This document shows positions 51,832 to 62,642 of a stretch of 64,000 nt of DNA, in pieces; within the stretch, counting starts at the first letter, position 1, and the number at the start of each line of letters is the position of its first letter. The stretch is from NCBI RefSeq assembly GCF_017309185.1, contig NZ_JAEKJZ010000001.1, forward strand, positions 1,550,001-1,614,000, in the 5' to 3' direction. The position numbers and the translations under genes were made by a program. The notes below the pieces were generated by a model. That model was not told the origin of the DNA. It saw only the letters and a list, made by a program, of their open reading frames with translations, and searched no databases. Source of the DNA: Roseibium aggregatum (lineage in GTDB: Bacteria > Pseudomonadota > Alphaproteobacteria > Rhizobiales > Stappiaceae).

Positions 51832-52896
51832 GTGACGCTTTCCAACGTGATCCCGCAAGGGACGGGGCGCGGTCTTTACCGCGCTCTTGCCTTTCGGCGC
51901 CTGTTGTTGCTCTGTGGTCTTCTGCTGCTGCTTTTGGCGACGTTTTCCTTCGATCTGGCTCTCGGTCCGGCGCGATACCCCGTGTCGAACGTCGTCTCCG
52001 CGCTTCTGTTTCCCTCCAGCGCGGATCTTCAGACACGGGTCGTGATCTGGGATATCCGCCTTCCGATCGCTCTGATGGCGATCTCGGTGGGGGGCTGCCT
52101 GTCCCTAGCGGGCGCTCAGATGCAGACCATCCTGGCCAATCCCCTGGCGAGCCCGTTTACCCTGGGCATCTCTGCGGCAGCGAGTTTCGGCGCGGCTCTC
52201 GGGCTGGTTGCCGGTGTCGCCATCTTTCCGGCCGCCGTCCAGTACATGGTGCCGTTCAACGCATTCATCATGGCCATGGCGGCGTCGCTGTTCATTTATG
52301 GATTGTCGTCCGTTCGCGGCGTGACCGTTCAGACAATCGTTCTCTTGGGGATCGCGCTGGTGTTTACCTTCAACGCGCTGCTTTCCCTGCTTGAGTACCT
52401 TGCGTCGGAACAGGCGCTGGCCGCCGTGGTGTTCTGGACGATGGGGTCCCTGACAAAGGCGACTTGGAGCAAGGTCTGGATCACCTTCGCGGTTCTTATC
52501 GTCTGCATTCCGTTTTTTGCCCGCCATTCCTGGGCCTTGACCGCATTGCGACTGGGGGATGTGAAGGCCGCCAGTTTTGGCGTCAATATTCGCTCCCTCC
52601 GGCTGAAAACGCTCTTGGGAGTAAGCCTTCTGGCGGCAATCCCGGTCTCCTTTGTCGGGACGATCGGTTTTGTCGGTCTGGTCGGCCCGCACATCGCCCG
52701 CATGCTGGTTGGCGAGGATCAGCGGTTCTTTCTGCCCGCCGCCGTCCTTTGCGGCGCCCTTATGCTCTCGGCAACCTCGGTGATCTGCAAGATCATTCTG
52801 CCGGGCGCGATTCTACCCATTGGCGTCATTACCGCGCTCGTCGGCGTGCCATTCTTCTTCGCTCTCATTTTCGCGGACAGGAAACAGGTATGGTAA
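51832..52896 (+). CDS. FecCD-family ABC transporter permease
   Basis: A 354-residue integral membrane protein with about ten hydrophobic segments and the FecCD-family patterns DIRLPIALMAISVGGCLSLA, LANPLASPFTLGISAAASFG and GTIGFVGLVGPHIARMLVGED. It starts with GTG 1 bp after the binding-protein stop and overlaps the ATPase gene by 7 bp, so all three genes form one operon. Two permease protomers are expected per transporter. Confidence 0.92.
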   Translation: MTLSNVIPQGTGRGLYRALAFRRLLLLCGLLLLLLATFSFDLALGPARYPVSNVVSALLFPSSADLQTRVVIWDIRLPIALMAISVGGCLSLAGAQMQTILANPLASPFTLGISAAASFGAALGLVAGVAIFPAAVQYMVPFNAFIMAMAASLFIYGLSSVRGVTVQTIVLLGIALVFTFNALLSLLEYLASEQALAAVVFWTMGSLTKATWSKVWITFAVLIVCIPFFARHSWALTALRLGDVKAASFGVNIRSLRLKTLLGVSLLAAIPVSFVGTIGFVGLVGPHIARMLVGEDQRFFLPAAVLCGALMLSATSVICKIILPGAILPIGVITALVGVPFFFALIFADRKQVW

Positions 52897-53648
52897 CGCT
52901 CCAGCTCAAGGGGCTCGGCGCGCGCTACGGATCCGGTTTGGCCGTCGAGGACGTTTCGACGCCGGTTTTCAAAGGCGGTGAGCTGACAGCCGTGATCGGT
53001 CCGAACGCGGCCGGCAAGTCAACGCTCTTCAAACGTGTCGCGGGTCTTCTGAAGGGGCCGGGAGAGGTCGTTCTGGAAGGGGCGCGCAACGAGCCGCGCG
53101 ACGCTCTGCGCTACATGCCGCAGGACACCCATGCCAATGCCGTTCTGACGGTTTACGAGTCGGTGCTTCTCGCGGTGAAACAGGGGCATGGCTGGCGCGT
53201 CAGCGACCGGGAACTGGCCGAAATCGATCAGATCCTGGAAGCGCTTCAGATCGCGGATCTGGCCTTTCGCAATCTGGGAGAACTCTCCGGCGGCCAGCGG
53301 CAGCTGGTCTCCATAGCGCAGGCCATCGTCAGGAAGCCTGAAGTCCTGCTGATGGACGAACCGACTTCCGCGCTCGACCTGTATCGGCAGGTCGAGGTGT
53401 TGGCGTTCATGCAGGAGCTTGCCCGCAGGCGGGGAACGCTGGTCCTGATCGCGCTGCACGATCTCAACCATGCCCTGCGCTTTTGTCACAACACGGTTGT
53501 GATCAGTTCGGGACGTCTCGTGTCGGCGGGGCCTTCAAGGCAGGTCATCACGCCGGAAATGCTGCGGGAGATCTACCGGGTGGATGCGCGGATCGAACAA
53601 TGCTCGCGCGGAGAGAGCCATATCATCATCGACCGCTCGGCCGCCTGA
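52890..53648 (+). CDS. Iron/siderophore ABC transporter ATP-binding protein (FecE/FhuC-like)
   Basis: A 252-residue ATPase with Walker A GPNAAGKST, signature LSGGQRQL, Walker B EVLLMDEPTSALD and LIALHDLNHA H-loop, typical of the FecE/FhuC/BtuD group. The ATG at 52890 overlaps the permease end; the larger open frame upstream lies inside the permease gene. It completes the FecBCD-like importer. Confidence 0.92.
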   Translation: MVTLQLKGLGARYGSGLAVEDVSTPVFKGGELTAVIGPNAAGKSTLFKRVAGLLKGPGEVVLEGARNEPRDALRYMPQDTHANAVLTVYESVLLAVKQGHGWRVSDRELAEIDQILEALQIADLAFRNLGELSGGQRQLVSIAQAIVRKPEVLLMDEPTSALDLYRQVEVLAFMQELARRRGTLVLIALHDLNHALRFCHNTVVISSGRLVSAGPSRQVITPEMLREIYRVDARIEQCSRGESHIIIDRSAA

Positions 53649-53665
53649 GGACTGAGGTTACCGGG

Positions 53666-54313
53666 TCAGGGCCAGATCAGCTCCCGGGTCTCCTCGGCAT
53701 CCGCGCCGCTGATGACCTGAGTGCCCTTGATCTTGGCCTTTCCGTTGGCGACAAGCGCCAGGGCTTTCGGATATATCTTGTGCTCCACCTGAAGCACGCG
53801 CGCAGCAAGGGTATCCGGCGTATCCTGGTCGCGCACCGGCACGGCGCCCTGGACGATGATCGGGCCGTCGTCCATTTCCGCAGAAACGTAATGCACCGTC
53901 GCGCCATGTAGCTTGACGCCTTCCGCCAAAGCCCGTTCATGGGTGGCAAGGCCCTTGAAGGCCGGCAGGAGGGCCGGGTGGATGTTGATCATGCGCCCCG
54001 CCCACTCATTCACCAGGAATGGCGTCAGGATGCGCATGAAACCGGCAAGGGCGACCAGTTCGATCCGGTGCTCGTTCAGAACGGCGTCGATGGCCTGTTC
54101 AAAGGCCTTGCGGTCGCCGGCAAAGCCCGTGTGGTCCACGACGGCGGTCGGAATGCCGAACTCGGCTGCCCGCTCAAGGCCTTTGGCATCCGGACGGTTG
54201 GACAGGACGAGCGAGATCTGCGCCGGATAGTCCGGAGCCATCGCGGCCGAGATCAATGCGCTCATGTTTGAGCCGCGCCCCGAAATCAGGATGGCGGTGC
54301 GCTTGCGGCTCAT
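53666..54313 (-). CDS. purN: Phosphoribosylglycinamide formyltransferase
   Basis: A 215-residue PurN that transfers a formyl group from 10-formyl-tetrahydrofolate to GAR in purine synthesis. The catalytic residues occur in [12 protein letters not shown] (Asn and His) and in [15 protein letters not shown] (the family HxVxxxxDxG motif). The N-terminal [12 protein letters not shown] is the phosphate-binding loop. Its start overlaps the purM stop (ATGA), so the two genes are coupled. Confidence 0.96.
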   Translation of the reverse strand: MSRKRTAILISGRGSNMSALISAAMAPDYPAQISLVLSNRPDAKGLERAAEFGIPTAVVDHTGFAGDRKAFEQAIDAVLNEHRIELVALAGFMRILTPFLVNEWAGRMINIHPALLPAFKGLATHERALAEGVKLHGATVHYVSAEMDDGPIIVQGAVPVRDQDTPDTLAARVLQVEHKIYPKALALVANGKAKIKGTQVISGADAEETRELIWP

Positions 54314-55386
54314 GCTGACAGGCCCAGCGTGCCGTCAAAGAGGACCGGGGCATCGCCCGCGGCTTCGATCCGCCCGATCCTGTGGACGGTTTCTCCGGCT
54401 TCGCCAAGAACACGGGCGACAGCCTCCGCTTCATCGGCGGCTGCGACGATCACCATGCCGACACCGCAGTTGAACGTGCGCAGCATTTCGCTTTCCGCGA
54501 CGCCGCCTGTCCTGGCGAGCCAGGGGAAGACCGGCGGTGCCGCGATGCGGGACAGGTCTATCCGGGCGGAAGTGTTTTCAGGCAGAACGCGCGGCAGGTT
54601 TTCCGGAAGCCCGCCACCGGTGATATGAGCAAGAGCCTTGATGCCGGACGTTTCCTTCAACGCGGCGAGCAGAGGCTTCACATAAATTCTCGTCGGCTCC
54701 ATCAGAGCTTCGCCGAGAGACTTGCCTTCCGCGAACGGAGCCGGATCGGACCAGGTGAGCCCTGCCAACTCGATGATCTTGCGCACCATGGAATAGCCGT
54801 TGGAATGAACGCCGGAGGAGGAGAGCCCCAGAAGCACGTCGCCTTCGGTCACATCCTTGCGCGGCAGGATTTCGCCGCGCTCCACGGCACCGACGGAAAA
54901 ACCGGCAAGATCGTAGTCGCCGGCCGCGTACATGCCCGGCATCTCCGCCGTTTCTCCGCCGATCAGCGCCGCGCCGGCTTGCTTGCAGCCGTCGGCGATG
55001 CCGGCCACGACGTCGGTCGCCATGTCGACTTCCAGCGCGCCGGTTGCGAAATAGTCCAGGAAAAACAGCGGTTCGGCGCCTTGCACGACGAGGTCGTTGA
55101 CGCACATCGCGACGAGGTCGATGCCGACGGTGCGGTGCTGGCCGGTTTCGATGGCGATTTTCAGCTTGGTGCCGACACCGTCATTGGCGGCGACAAGGAC
55201 CGGATCGGAAAAGCCCGCACCCTTGAGGTCGAACAGTCCGCCGAACCCGCCGATGTCGCTGTCGGCGCCCGGGCGCGAGGTTGCCTTGACCAGGGGCTTG
55301 ATACGATTGACCAGCTCGTTCCCGGCATCGATGTCGACGCCGGCTTGCGCGTAGGTCAGACCGTTGGATCCTGAGGTTCGGCTCAT
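54310..55386 (-). CDS. purM: Phosphoribosylformylglycinamidine cyclo-ligase (AIR synthetase)
   Basis: A 358-residue PurM that makes aminoimidazole ribonucleotide from FGAM and ATP. Conserved segments are [17 protein letters not shown] at the N-terminus, [39 protein letters not shown] and [20 protein letters not shown]. It is the first gene of a purM-purN operon, a common alphaproteobacterial order, and is divergent from the AI-2E-family gene. Confidence 0.97.
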   Translation of the reverse strand: MSRTSGSNGLTYAQAGVDIDAGNELVNRIKPLVKATSRPGADSDIGGFGGLFDLKGAGFSDPVLVAANDGVGTKLKIAIETGQHRTVGIDLVAMCVNDLVVQGAEPLFFLDYFATGALEVDMATDVVAGIADGCKQAGAALIGGETAEMPGMYAAGDYDLAGFSVGAVERGEILPRKDVTEGDVLLGLSSSGVHSNGYSMVRKIIELAGLTWSDPAPFAEGKSLGEALMEPTRIYVKPLLAALKETSGIKALAHITGGGLPENLPRVLPENTSARIDLSRIAAPPVFPWLARTGGVAESEMLRTFNCGVGMVIVAAADEAEAVARVLGEAGETVHRIGRIEAAGDAPVLFDGTLGLSA

Positions 55387-55589
55387 GAGGCGCTCCGCAA
55401 CTGTCGTGCTTTAGAATATGCCAACGCGGCTTACAGTCTGGCGCTGCGGAAGACAAGAGGAGAGGCGGCCCGTCGCCTCCATTGACGCAACGAATTCGAA
55501 TGTTTGGGCTGGCCCGGCGGGTACTCCCCCTGTAATGGTGAAACGGCTTTCAGGGCAATTCGGAAGTGTCCCAAAAGAGAGATTATTTC

Positions 55590-56687
55590 ATGACCCTTCG
55601 CCGTCAGGTCCAGTTCTGGTTGATTTCCCTGGCCATATTCTGTGCTTTTCTCTACGTCTTTTCGGGCGTGCTGCTGCCATTTGTTGCGGGCATGGCGGTT
55701 GCTTATCTGCTGGATCCGGTGTGCGACCGGCTCGAATCTCTTGGCATGGGCCGGCTTTGGGCGACGCTCACGATCCTTCTCGGGTTCCTGTTCGTTCTGG
55801 TCCTGATTTTCGTTCTCCTGCTGCCGGTGCTTGGAAACCAGCTCCTTCTGTTCCTGGAAAAGCTGCCGGACCTCGTACGTCAGTTGCAGGGCCTCCTGTC
55901 TGACAACTTGCCGGCCAGCCTGGCGAAATTCGCCGGTGTGTCACCGGAAGACCTTCAGGCGTCCATGGCCGATCTGATCGGGCAGGGCGCGTCATTCGTC
56001 GGCAAACTGGCCCAGTCGATCTGGAGCGGCGGACAGGCGCTTCTGTCGATCGTATCGCTGTTCGTCATCACGCCTGTCGTAGCGTTCTACCTGTTGCTCG
56101 ACTGGGACCACATGGTCGAGCGTATCGACAGTTGGCTGCCCAGGGACCATCTGGCCGAGATCCGCGCGCTTGCGAGCGAAATGGACGAGGCCGTGGCCGG
56201 GTTTGTCCGTGGCCAGGTTTCGGTGTGCCTGATCCTAGGAACCTTTTATGCGGTTTCGCTCGCCGTCGTCGGCCTCAACTTCGGGCTTCTGATCGGAATG
56301 GCGGCGGGGCTCGTCAGCTTTATCCCCTTTGTCGGCGCCGGTCTCGGGCTGGTTCTCTCCGTCGGAGTGGCGCTTGTGCAGTTCTGGCCGGACTGGCCCT
56401 GGATCGCGGCAGTCGCGGCGATCTTTGCGGTCGGGCAGTTTCTGGAAGGCAATATCCTGCAGCCGAAGCTCGTCGGCGACAGCACCGGTCTGCATCCTGT
56501 GACGCTGATGTTCGCGCTGTTTGCCTTTGGATATCTCTTTGGATTTGTGGGTATGCTGGTCGCGGTTCCGGCGGCCGCCATGATCGGCGTTCTTGCGCGT
56601 TTCGCTCTGAGGCAGTACCTAGCAAGTCCGGTTTACAAGGGGACCCGCGGTCCCGTGTCCGCGAGCGAAGAAACACTGTCAGAGTAG
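55590..56687 (+). CDS. AI-2E transporter/PerM-family membrane protein
   Basis: A 365-residue protein read from the ATG at 55590, with about eight hydrophobic segments and the AI-2E/PerM family pattern (GMAVAYLLDPVCDRLE, FFVITPVVAFYLLLDWDHMV-like FVITPVVAFYLLLDWDHM, FIPFVGAGLGLV, FLEGNILQPKLVGDSTGLHP). Members are proposed to be exporters or permeases. A GTG at 55566 is an alternative start. It precedes hdaA by 7 bp, so the two are likely co-transcribed. Confidence 0.88.
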   Translation: MTLRRQVQFWLISLAIFCAFLYVFSGVLLPFVAGMAVAYLLDPVCDRLESLGMGRLWATLTILLGFLFVLVLIFVLLLPVLGNQLLLFLEKLPDLVRQLQGLLSDNLPASLAKFAGVSPEDLQASMADLIGQGASFVGKLAQSIWSGGQALLSIVSLFVITPVVAFYLLLDWDHMVERIDSWLPRDHLAEIRALASEMDEAVAGFVRGQVSVCLILGTFYAVSLAVVGLNFGLLIGMAAGLVSFIPFVGAGLGLVLSVGVALVQFWPDWPWIAAVAAIFAVGQFLEGNILQPKLVGDSTGLHPVTLMFALFAFGYLFGFVGMLVAVPAAAMIGVLARFALRQYLASPVYKGTRGPVSASEETLSE

Positions 56688-56694
56688 CGAATTC

Positions 56695-57375
56695 ATGGCC
56701 GAACCTCCGCGCCAACTGCCGTTCGACCTTCCCCACGAGGCTTCGTTGACCCGTGAGGACTATCTGGTCGGCGGGTCCAACAAGGCGGCGTTCGAGCTTT
56801 TGGAACGCTGGCCGGACTGGCCGTCGCCCGTTGTCGTCCTTGCGGGGCCGGTCGGCTCTGGCAAGACCCATCTGGTCCGCGCCTTTCAGGACGAAACCGG
56901 CGCGGCAGTGGTTTCCGCGCCGGACCTCACGGAAACCGCCGTCGAACCGCTCGTCGCAGCCCCTGCGGTCGCGGTGGAAGACGCCCATCTCGGTGTCAGC
57001 GATACGGCCTTGTTCCATCTGCTCAATGCGTCCCGGCAGGCGGGAAAAACGGTTCTCGTCACCAGCCGGACCTGGCCTGCCGCCTGGAAGATCGCGTTGC
57101 CCGATCTGATCTCCCGCCTGCGTGCCGCGACGCCGGTCGAGATCCTGGAGCCGGACGACGATCTATTGCGCCGGGTCTTGGTGAAGCTTTTCGCCGATCG
57201 TCAGATTGCGGTCGATCAGGGCGTCGTGGATTATCTCGTGGTACGTATGGAGCGGTCGCTGGAGGTTGCCATGCGGGCAGTCGAGGCCATCGACCGGGAA
57301 GCGCTGGCAGGCAGTGGGAAGATCACCAAACCGCTTGCCGGACGGGTTCTGGAAAATGTGCATAAAAGCCGGTAA
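56695..57375 (+). CDS. hdaA: DnaA regulatory inactivator (HdaA/Hda-like)
   Basis: A 226-residue DnaA-related AAA+ protein lacking the DnaA DNA-binding domain. The N-terminal QLPFDLP (residues 7-13) is a sliding-clamp-binding motif as required of Hda, and GPVGSGKTH is Walker A. Sensor and C-terminal helical segments follow. In Alphaproteobacteria HdaA works with the clamp to stimulate hydrolysis of DnaA-bound ATP and restrain initiation. The position immediately upstream of ppk is conserved in this group. Confidence 0.92.
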   Translation: MAEPPRQLPFDLPHEASLTREDYLVGGSNKAAFELLERWPDWPSPVVVLAGPVGSGKTHLVRAFQDETGAAVVSAPDLTETAVEPLVAAPAVAVEDAHLGVSDTALFHLLNASRQAGKTVLVTSRTWPAAWKIALPDLISRLRAATPVEILEPDDDLLRRVLVKLFADRQIAVDQGVVDYLVVRMERSLEVAMRAVEAIDREALAGSGKITKPLAGRVLENVHKSR

Positions 57376-57484
57376 TCGGGGACTATGCCGTAGAACTGTC
57401 ATTTGCCCGCTCAGAACTTCATGCTAGTCACGGCGGCGTTTGGCGGGATGGAGCCGGTCGGTCCATCGGAAAAGGAAAGGTGCC

Positions 57485-59707
57485 ATGAACGAAACATCGG
57501 ATCTTTCAGACATTCTGCCTTCGTCTCCAACGGTCCCGGACGTCCAGGTGTCCGGAGACGGGAATGCTGCGGAAAGCGCGCTGACCGATAGTCCGGCGCG
57601 CTTCATGAACCGGGAGCTCTCCTGGCTGCAGTTCAATTTGCGGGTTCTGGAAGAAGCCTTGAACCAGAACCATCCGCTGCTCGAACGTGTCCGGTTCCTG
57701 TCGATTTCCGCCAACAATCTCGACGAGTTCTTCATGGTTCGCGTCGCAGGCCTCAGAGGCCAGCAGCGGGCGGAAGTCACCAACTTGTCCGACGACGGTC
57801 TGACGCCGACCGAGCAACTGCAGAAGATCAGCGACGCGGTCCGTAAACTCCAGGCTTCGCAGCAGAAGATCTGGGGGGAACTGCACCGCGAAATCGCCGA
57901 AAAGGGAATTGAGATCCTGAACGGCGACATGTTGAGCGAAGCCGAATGGGCCTGGCTTCAGGACCATTTTCTGGCCTATGTGTTCCCCGTTCTCACACCG
58001 CTCGCCATCGACCCAGCGCATCCGTTCCCGTTTATTCCGAACCTCGGTTTTTCAATCGTCTTTGAACTTGCGCCCGTCTCCGGCGGAAGCGGAATGATCG
58101 CCCTTCTCAGGATTCCGAATCAGGTGGAGCGCTTCGTGAAGCTGCCGGACAGCGATGCCGGCGGGGCCAGGTTCATAGCGATCGAGAAGGTTGTCAGCCT
58201 GTTTATCGGACGACTGTTTCCTGGTTACGAAATCCGCGGCAAGGGTGCCTTCCGCGTGATCCGGGACAGCGATCTGGAGATCGAAGAGGAAGCCGAGGAT
58301 CTGGTCCGGCTGTTCGAAAGCGCGCTCCGGCGCCGGCGGCGGGGGTCGGTCATCCGGCTCGAAATTCAGGAAACCACCCCACCGGCACTGCGGGAGTTCG
58401 TCGCGGATGCGCTGGATGTGGGCGAAAGCGAAATTTTTCTGGCGAACGGTCTGCTGGCGTTGAACAACCTGTCGCAGATCGTCGATCTGGAACGGCCGGA
58501 CCTGAAGTTCGAACCCTACAGCGCCAGATTTCCCGAGCGCATCCGTGAGCATGGCGGCGACTGCCTGGCGGCGATCCATCAGAAGGATATCGTCGTTCAC
58601 CACCCTTACGAGTCCTTTGACGTGGTCGTGCAATACCTGCGTCAGGCGGCTCGGGATCCGGACGTGGTCGCCATCAAGCAGACGCTTTACCGCACCTCCA
58701 ACAACTCGCCGATCGTCAAGGCGCTGGCTGAAGCCGCGGAAGCGGGAAAGTCGGTAACCGCGCTTGTCGAACTCAAGGCCCGTTTCGACGAGGAGGCGAA
58801 CATCAAATGGGCGCGCGATCTTGAACGCGCCGGCGTCCAGGTCGTCTTCGGCTTCATCGAACTGAAGACCCATTCCAAGCTGTCCATGGTGATCAAGCGC
58901 GAACACGGCCAGCTCAAGACCTACTGTCATATCGGCACGGGCAACTACCACCCGATCACGGCGCGGATCTACGAGGACCTTTCCTTTTTCACCGACGATC
59001 CCGGTATCGCGGAGGACGCAGCTCGCGTGTTCAATTACATCACCGGATACGCGGAGCCGGCCGAACTCAACCATCTTCTGGTCTCGCCGGTGAACTTGCG
59101 CAAACGCATGCTGGAGCTGACCGAGGCGGAGGTCGAACATGCCCGGGAAGGCCGGCCGGCGCAAATCTGGATGAAGATGAATTCCCTGGTCGATCCGGCC
59201 ATCATCGACTCTCTTTACCGCGCCAGCCAGGCAGGCGTTCAGATCGATCTCGTGATCCGGGGAATCTGCTGCCTGAGGCCCGGAATACCGGGCCTTTCGG
59301 AGAATATCCGGGTGAAGTCCATCGTCGGACGGTTCCTGGAGCATTCCAGGATCTACTGTTTCGGCAACGGCCACGGCCTGCCGTCGCCACAGGCCCACGT
59401 CTACATCGGTTCCGCCGATCTGATGCCGCGCAACATCGACCGGCGCGTTGAGGTTCTGACACCGCTGCTGACGTCGACCGTTCACGAGCAGGTTCTCGAC
59501 CAGATCATGGTCGCCAACCTGAAGGACAATGAGCAGAGCTGGCGGATTCTCCCCGACGGAAGCCATGAGCGGATTGCTCCGGGGGCGAATGAGGAGCCAT
59601 TCAATGCCCATCGGTATTTCATGACCAATCCTTCTCTCTCGGGAAGGGGCAAGTCTCTTAAAAGCGATCGTCCGCGGCCGTTCCTGGAACGGCAGAGGCG
59701 GGGTTGA
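57485..59707 (+). CDS. ppk: Polyphosphate kinase 1
   Basis: A 740-residue PPK1 that reversibly polymerises ATP gamma-phosphate into polyphosphate. The N-terminal [17 protein letters not shown] and the catalytic [19 protein letters not shown] region, whose first histidine (about residue 482) corresponds to the phosphorylated His of PPK1, are intact. GGAAAGG precedes the ATG at 57485; the frame is open a little further upstream without conservation. It is paired with ppx, so synthesis and degradation of polyphosphate are encoded together. Confidence 0.96.
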   Translation: MNETSDLSDILPSSPTVPDVQVSGDGNAAESALTDSPARFMNRELSWLQFNLRVLEEALNQNHPLLERVRFLSISANNLDEFFMVRVAGLRGQQRAEVTNLSDDGLTPTEQLQKISDAVRKLQASQQKIWGELHREIAEKGIEILNGDMLSEAEWAWLQDHFLAYVFPVLTPLAIDPAHPFPFIPNLGFSIVFELAPVSGGSGMIALLRIPNQVERFVKLPDSDAGGARFIAIEKVVSLFIGRLFPGYEIRGKGAFRVIRDSDLEIEEEAEDLVRLFESALRRRRRGSVIRLEIQETTPPALREFVADALDVGESEIFLANGLLALNNLSQIVDLERPDLKFEPYSARFPERIREHGGDCLAAIHQKDIVVHHPYESFDVVVQYLRQAARDPDVVAIKQTLYRTSNNSPIVKALAEAAEAGKSVTALVELKARFDEEANIKWARDLERAGVQVVFGFIELKTHSKLSMVIKREHGQLKTYCHIGTGNYHPITARIYEDLSFFTDDPGIAEDAARVFNYITGYAEPAELNHLLVSPVNLRKRMLELTEAEVEHAREGRPAQIWMKMNSLVDPAIIDSLYRASQAGVQIDLVIRGICCLRPGIPGLSENIRVKSIVGRFLEHSRIYCFGNGHGLPSPQAHVYIGSADLMPRNIDRRVEVLTPLLTSTVHEQVLDQIMVANLKDNEQSWRILPDGSHERIAPGANEEPFNAHRYFMTNPSLSGRGKSLKSDRPRPFLERQRRG

Positions 59708-59709
59708 TC

Positions 59710-61230
59710 ATGGCAAGGCAGTTTCAACCGTCCCGTGGCCGGCTCAACGGCGCCGGACCGGTCGCGGTCGTGGATATCGGATCCAACTCGGTCCGGCTCG
59801 TGATCTACGAACGAAAAGCCCGTACACCGACGATGCTTTTCAACGAGAAACTGTTGGCCGGGCTTGGACGCGGCGTTGCGGCGACGGGCCGCTTGGCGGA
59901 CGACTCCGTTGAGATGGCGTTGGGCGAACTTGCACGGTTCAAGGCGCTTATCAGACATACCGGCTGCAAGGATATCTACATCGTGGCCACCGCCGCGGCC
60001 CGCGACGCCGAGAACGGACCGGAATTCGTCCGTCATGTGGAGGCCTTTCTCGAGGCGCCTGTGCGTATTCTGGATGGCAGCGAGGAAGCCTATTATTCCG
60101 CGCTTGGCGTGATCGCCGGTTTCTGGCAGCCGCGCGGCATTGTCGGCGACATGGGCGGCGGCAGCCTGGAGCTTGTCGAGATTGCCGGAACCGAACCCGG
60201 TCAGGGGGCGACCTTTCCGCTGGGCGGCCTGCGCCTGTCCGAGGAGGCGGACGGCAAGATCTCGAAGGCCCAGAAGATCGCCGAAGCGACGTTGAAGTCC
60301 TTTGACTGGCCGGATCTGCCTCCGGGCGAGCGGACGTTTTACGCGGTCGGCGGAACGTGGCGCTCCCTCGGACGTCTTCATCTGTTCCAGAACGACTATC
60401 CGCTGCACGTCATGCATAACTACGAGATCCCCGCAGGCGAGGCGATCGAGTTCTGCAGAAAGATCATGGTTCCGAACCTGGAGGGTATCGACAAGGCGGA
60501 AGTCGTTTCAAAACAGCGGCGTGCGCTTGTGCCGATCGGGGCGGTCGTCATGGAGAAGGTTCTGACCGCCATGAAGGCGGAGCGGCTGATTTTCTCCGCC
60601 ACGGGCGTGCGTGAAGGCCTTCTGCATGAAAAACTGACTCCTGAGATGCAGGCGCACGATCCGGTGATCGAAGCAGCCCGCGAGCTTTGCATCCTGCGCG
60701 CGCGGTCCCCCGACCATGCAGAGGAGCTGATTGCCTGGACGGACGAGCTTTTCTCAGTCCTGTCGATCGAAGAGACCGCAAACGAGCGGCGTCTGCGGCA
60801 CGCGGCCTGCCTGCTGTCCGACATCGGCTGGCGGGCGCACCCGGATTATCGGGGAGAGCAGAGCCTCAACATTATTTCCAACGCATCCTTTGTCGGTCTC
60901 GATCATGCCGGCCGGGCGTATCTGGCCGCGGCGGTCTTCTACCGCCATGACGGGCTGAGGGAAGGGAGCCTTTCGCCGGTCATCCGTCATCTGTTCACCG
61001 AACGCCTGCGCAACCGGGCGAAGGTTCTGGGTGCAACTTTGCGCGTGGCATCGCTGTTGAGCGCTTCAATGGCGGGGCTGTTGCCAAAAGTCGGAATCCG
61101 AGCGACCGAAACTGGTCTGGAACTCGAGTTGGGCAAAGTCCTCGCGGATCTTGACGGCGAACGTCTGCGCAAACGCGTGGCTCAGCTCAGCAAAGTGATT
61201 GAAAAGGACATAGACGTTCTGGCCAAGTAG
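59710..61230 (+). CDS. ppx: Exopolyphosphatase / Ppx-GppA phosphatase
   Basis: A 506-residue Ppx/GppA protein of the actin-like ATPase superfamily with the phosphate loops VAVVDIGSNSVRLVIYE and VGDMGGGSLELVEI, followed by a C-terminal HD-type helical region. It hydrolyses polyphosphate (and possibly pppGpp). The ATG at 59710 overlaps the ppk stop by a few bases of spacing (TTG at 59704 also in frame), indicating a ppk-ppx operon. Confidence 0.94.
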   Translation: MARQFQPSRGRLNGAGPVAVVDIGSNSVRLVIYERKARTPTMLFNEKLLAGLGRGVAATGRLADDSVEMALGELARFKALIRHTGCKDIYIVATAAARDAENGPEFVRHVEAFLEAPVRILDGSEEAYYSALGVIAGFWQPRGIVGDMGGGSLELVEIAGTEPGQGATFPLGGLRLSEEADGKISKAQKIAEATLKSFDWPDLPPGERTFYAVGGTWRSLGRLHLFQNDYPLHVMHNYEIPAGEAIEFCRKIMVPNLEGIDKAEVVSKQRRALVPIGAVVMEKVLTAMKAERLIFSATGVREGLLHEKLTPEMQAHDPVIEAARELCILRARSPDHAEELIAWTDELFSVLSIEETANERRLRHAACLLSDIGWRAHPDYRGEQSLNIISNASFVGLDHAGRAYLAAAVFYRHDGLREGSLSPVIRHLFTERLRNRAKVLGATLRVASLLSASMAGLLPKVGIRATETGLELELGKVLADLDGERLRKRVAQLSKVIEKDIDVLAK

Positions 61231-61311
61231 AACCCGAGGTTCTGCCGTGGACGAAGCCACCACCCTGTTCTTGGCTCGGTCGAAGAGGATGCGTTTTCCA
61301 GGAAAAGGGGC

Positions 61312-62496
61312 TTATTCCGCAGCCTGGGTCTTTTCCTCGGACGGCAGCGTTTGCGGAAGCGTCACGATCTGCTTGTTTCGAAACGCCAGGGCGACCTCGC
61401 CACGCTTCAGTTTCAGGGCCGTCTCCCCGAAGAGCTCCCGCCGCCAGCCTTTCATAGCCGCGACATCGGCGCCGTCGTCGGCGGCGATCTTCTCAAGATC
61501 GTCAACCGTGGCAATGACCTTGGCCGCAACTCCGTGGGCTTCGCTGACCAGTTTCAAGAGCACCTTGAGCAGATCGACGGCCGCCGCCGACCCGTCCGGC
61601 GCCTGTCGGCCCTTCGGAAGTCTCGGCAGCTTTTCCTTGGGAAGTTCGAGCGCCCGCTTGACGGCCTTCAGAATCTCGTCGGCTGTTTTGGAACGTTCAA
61701 AGCCGCGGGGAAATGTGCGCAGCCGTGCAAGTGACTCCGTGTCCTTGGGTTGCTGTGCAGCGAGCTCATAAATGGCGTCGTCCTTGATCACCCGGCTGCG
61801 TGGCACGTTGCGGGACTGTGCCTCCGTTTCGCGCCAGGCGGCGACCTCCATCATGACGGCAAGCTCGATCGGCTTTCGAACCCGGAGTTTCAACCGTTTC
61901 CAGGCCTGCTCCGGATCGGTTCTGTAGGTACCCACCGATGTGAGAACTTCCATCTCGTCGCGCACCCAGTGGCTGCGGTTCTGTTCTGCGAGATTGGCCT
62001 TCAGGAACTGATAAGCGTCGCGCAGGTGGGTCACGTCGGCGAGCGCGTATTCGAGCTGCTTGTTCGTCAGCGGGCGGCGGGCCCAGTCGGTGAAGCGGGA
62101 GGATTTGTCGATTCGCGCGCCGGTCACCTTGTAGACGAGCTGATCGTAGGAAATCGAATCGCCGAACCCGCAAACCATGGCGGCGACCTGGGTGTCGAAC
62201 AGGGGGGCGGGGATCAGTCCGCCCAGATGGTAGATGATTTCAATGTCCTGACGGGCCGCATGAAAGACCTTTGTCACATTGCCGTCGCGCATCAGTTCGA
62301 AAAAGGGTTCCAGGTCAAGCCCTTCCGACAGGGCGTCGACAATGAAAGCCATGTCCGGACCGGCCATCTGGATGACGCAGAGCTTGGGCCAGAAGGTGGT
62401 CTCACGGAGAAACTCCGTGTCCACTGTCACATACTCGTTGGCGGCAAGACGTTGGCAGGCAGCGGCGAGATCTTTTGTTTTTGTAATCACATGCAT
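61312..62496 (-). CDS. rnd: Ribonuclease D
   Basis: A 394-residue RNase D with the DEDD exonuclease domain (VTVDTEFLRETTFWPKLC; DTQVAAMVCGFGDSISYDQL; YALADVTHLRDAY) and a C-terminal HRDC domain, as usual in bacteria. It trims the 3' ends of tRNA and other stable RNAs. It converges with ppx and is divergent from the parA-like gene. Confidence 0.95.
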   Translation of the reverse strand: MHVITKTKDLAAACQRLAANEYVTVDTEFLRETTFWPKLCVIQMAGPDMAFIVDALSEGLDLEPFFELMRDGNVTKVFHAARQDIEIIYHLGGLIPAPLFDTQVAAMVCGFGDSISYDQLVYKVTGARIDKSSRFTDWARRPLTNKQLEYALADVTHLRDAYQFLKANLAEQNRSHWVRDEMEVLTSVGTYRTDPEQAWKRLKLRVRKPIELAVMMEVAAWRETEAQSRNVPRSRVIKDDAIYELAAQQPKDTESLARLRTFPRGFERSKTADEILKAVKRALELPKEKLPRLPKGRQAPDGSAAAVDLLKVLLKLVSEAHGVAAKVIATVDDLEKIAADDGADVAAMKGWRRELFGETALKLKRGEVALAFRNKQIVTLPQTLPSEEKTQAAE

Positions 62497-62642
62497 GGTG
62501 ATCGTCAGCTATACCCGAGTTCTGCCGCTTTGTCGCCACGAAATGGAAAATTTTACCCGCCACGCCACTTGAAAAGGTGCAAAATGTGCACCTATGTTGG
62601 GGCGAGAACGAACAGCGGGACGGATCGTCAGGGGGAGTGTAA

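Noticed and set aside
52464-52889. Longer start for the iron ABC ATPase
   Set aside because: It lies inside the FecCD permease gene; the ATPase starts at 52890 with the usual MVTLQLKGLGARYG N-terminus.
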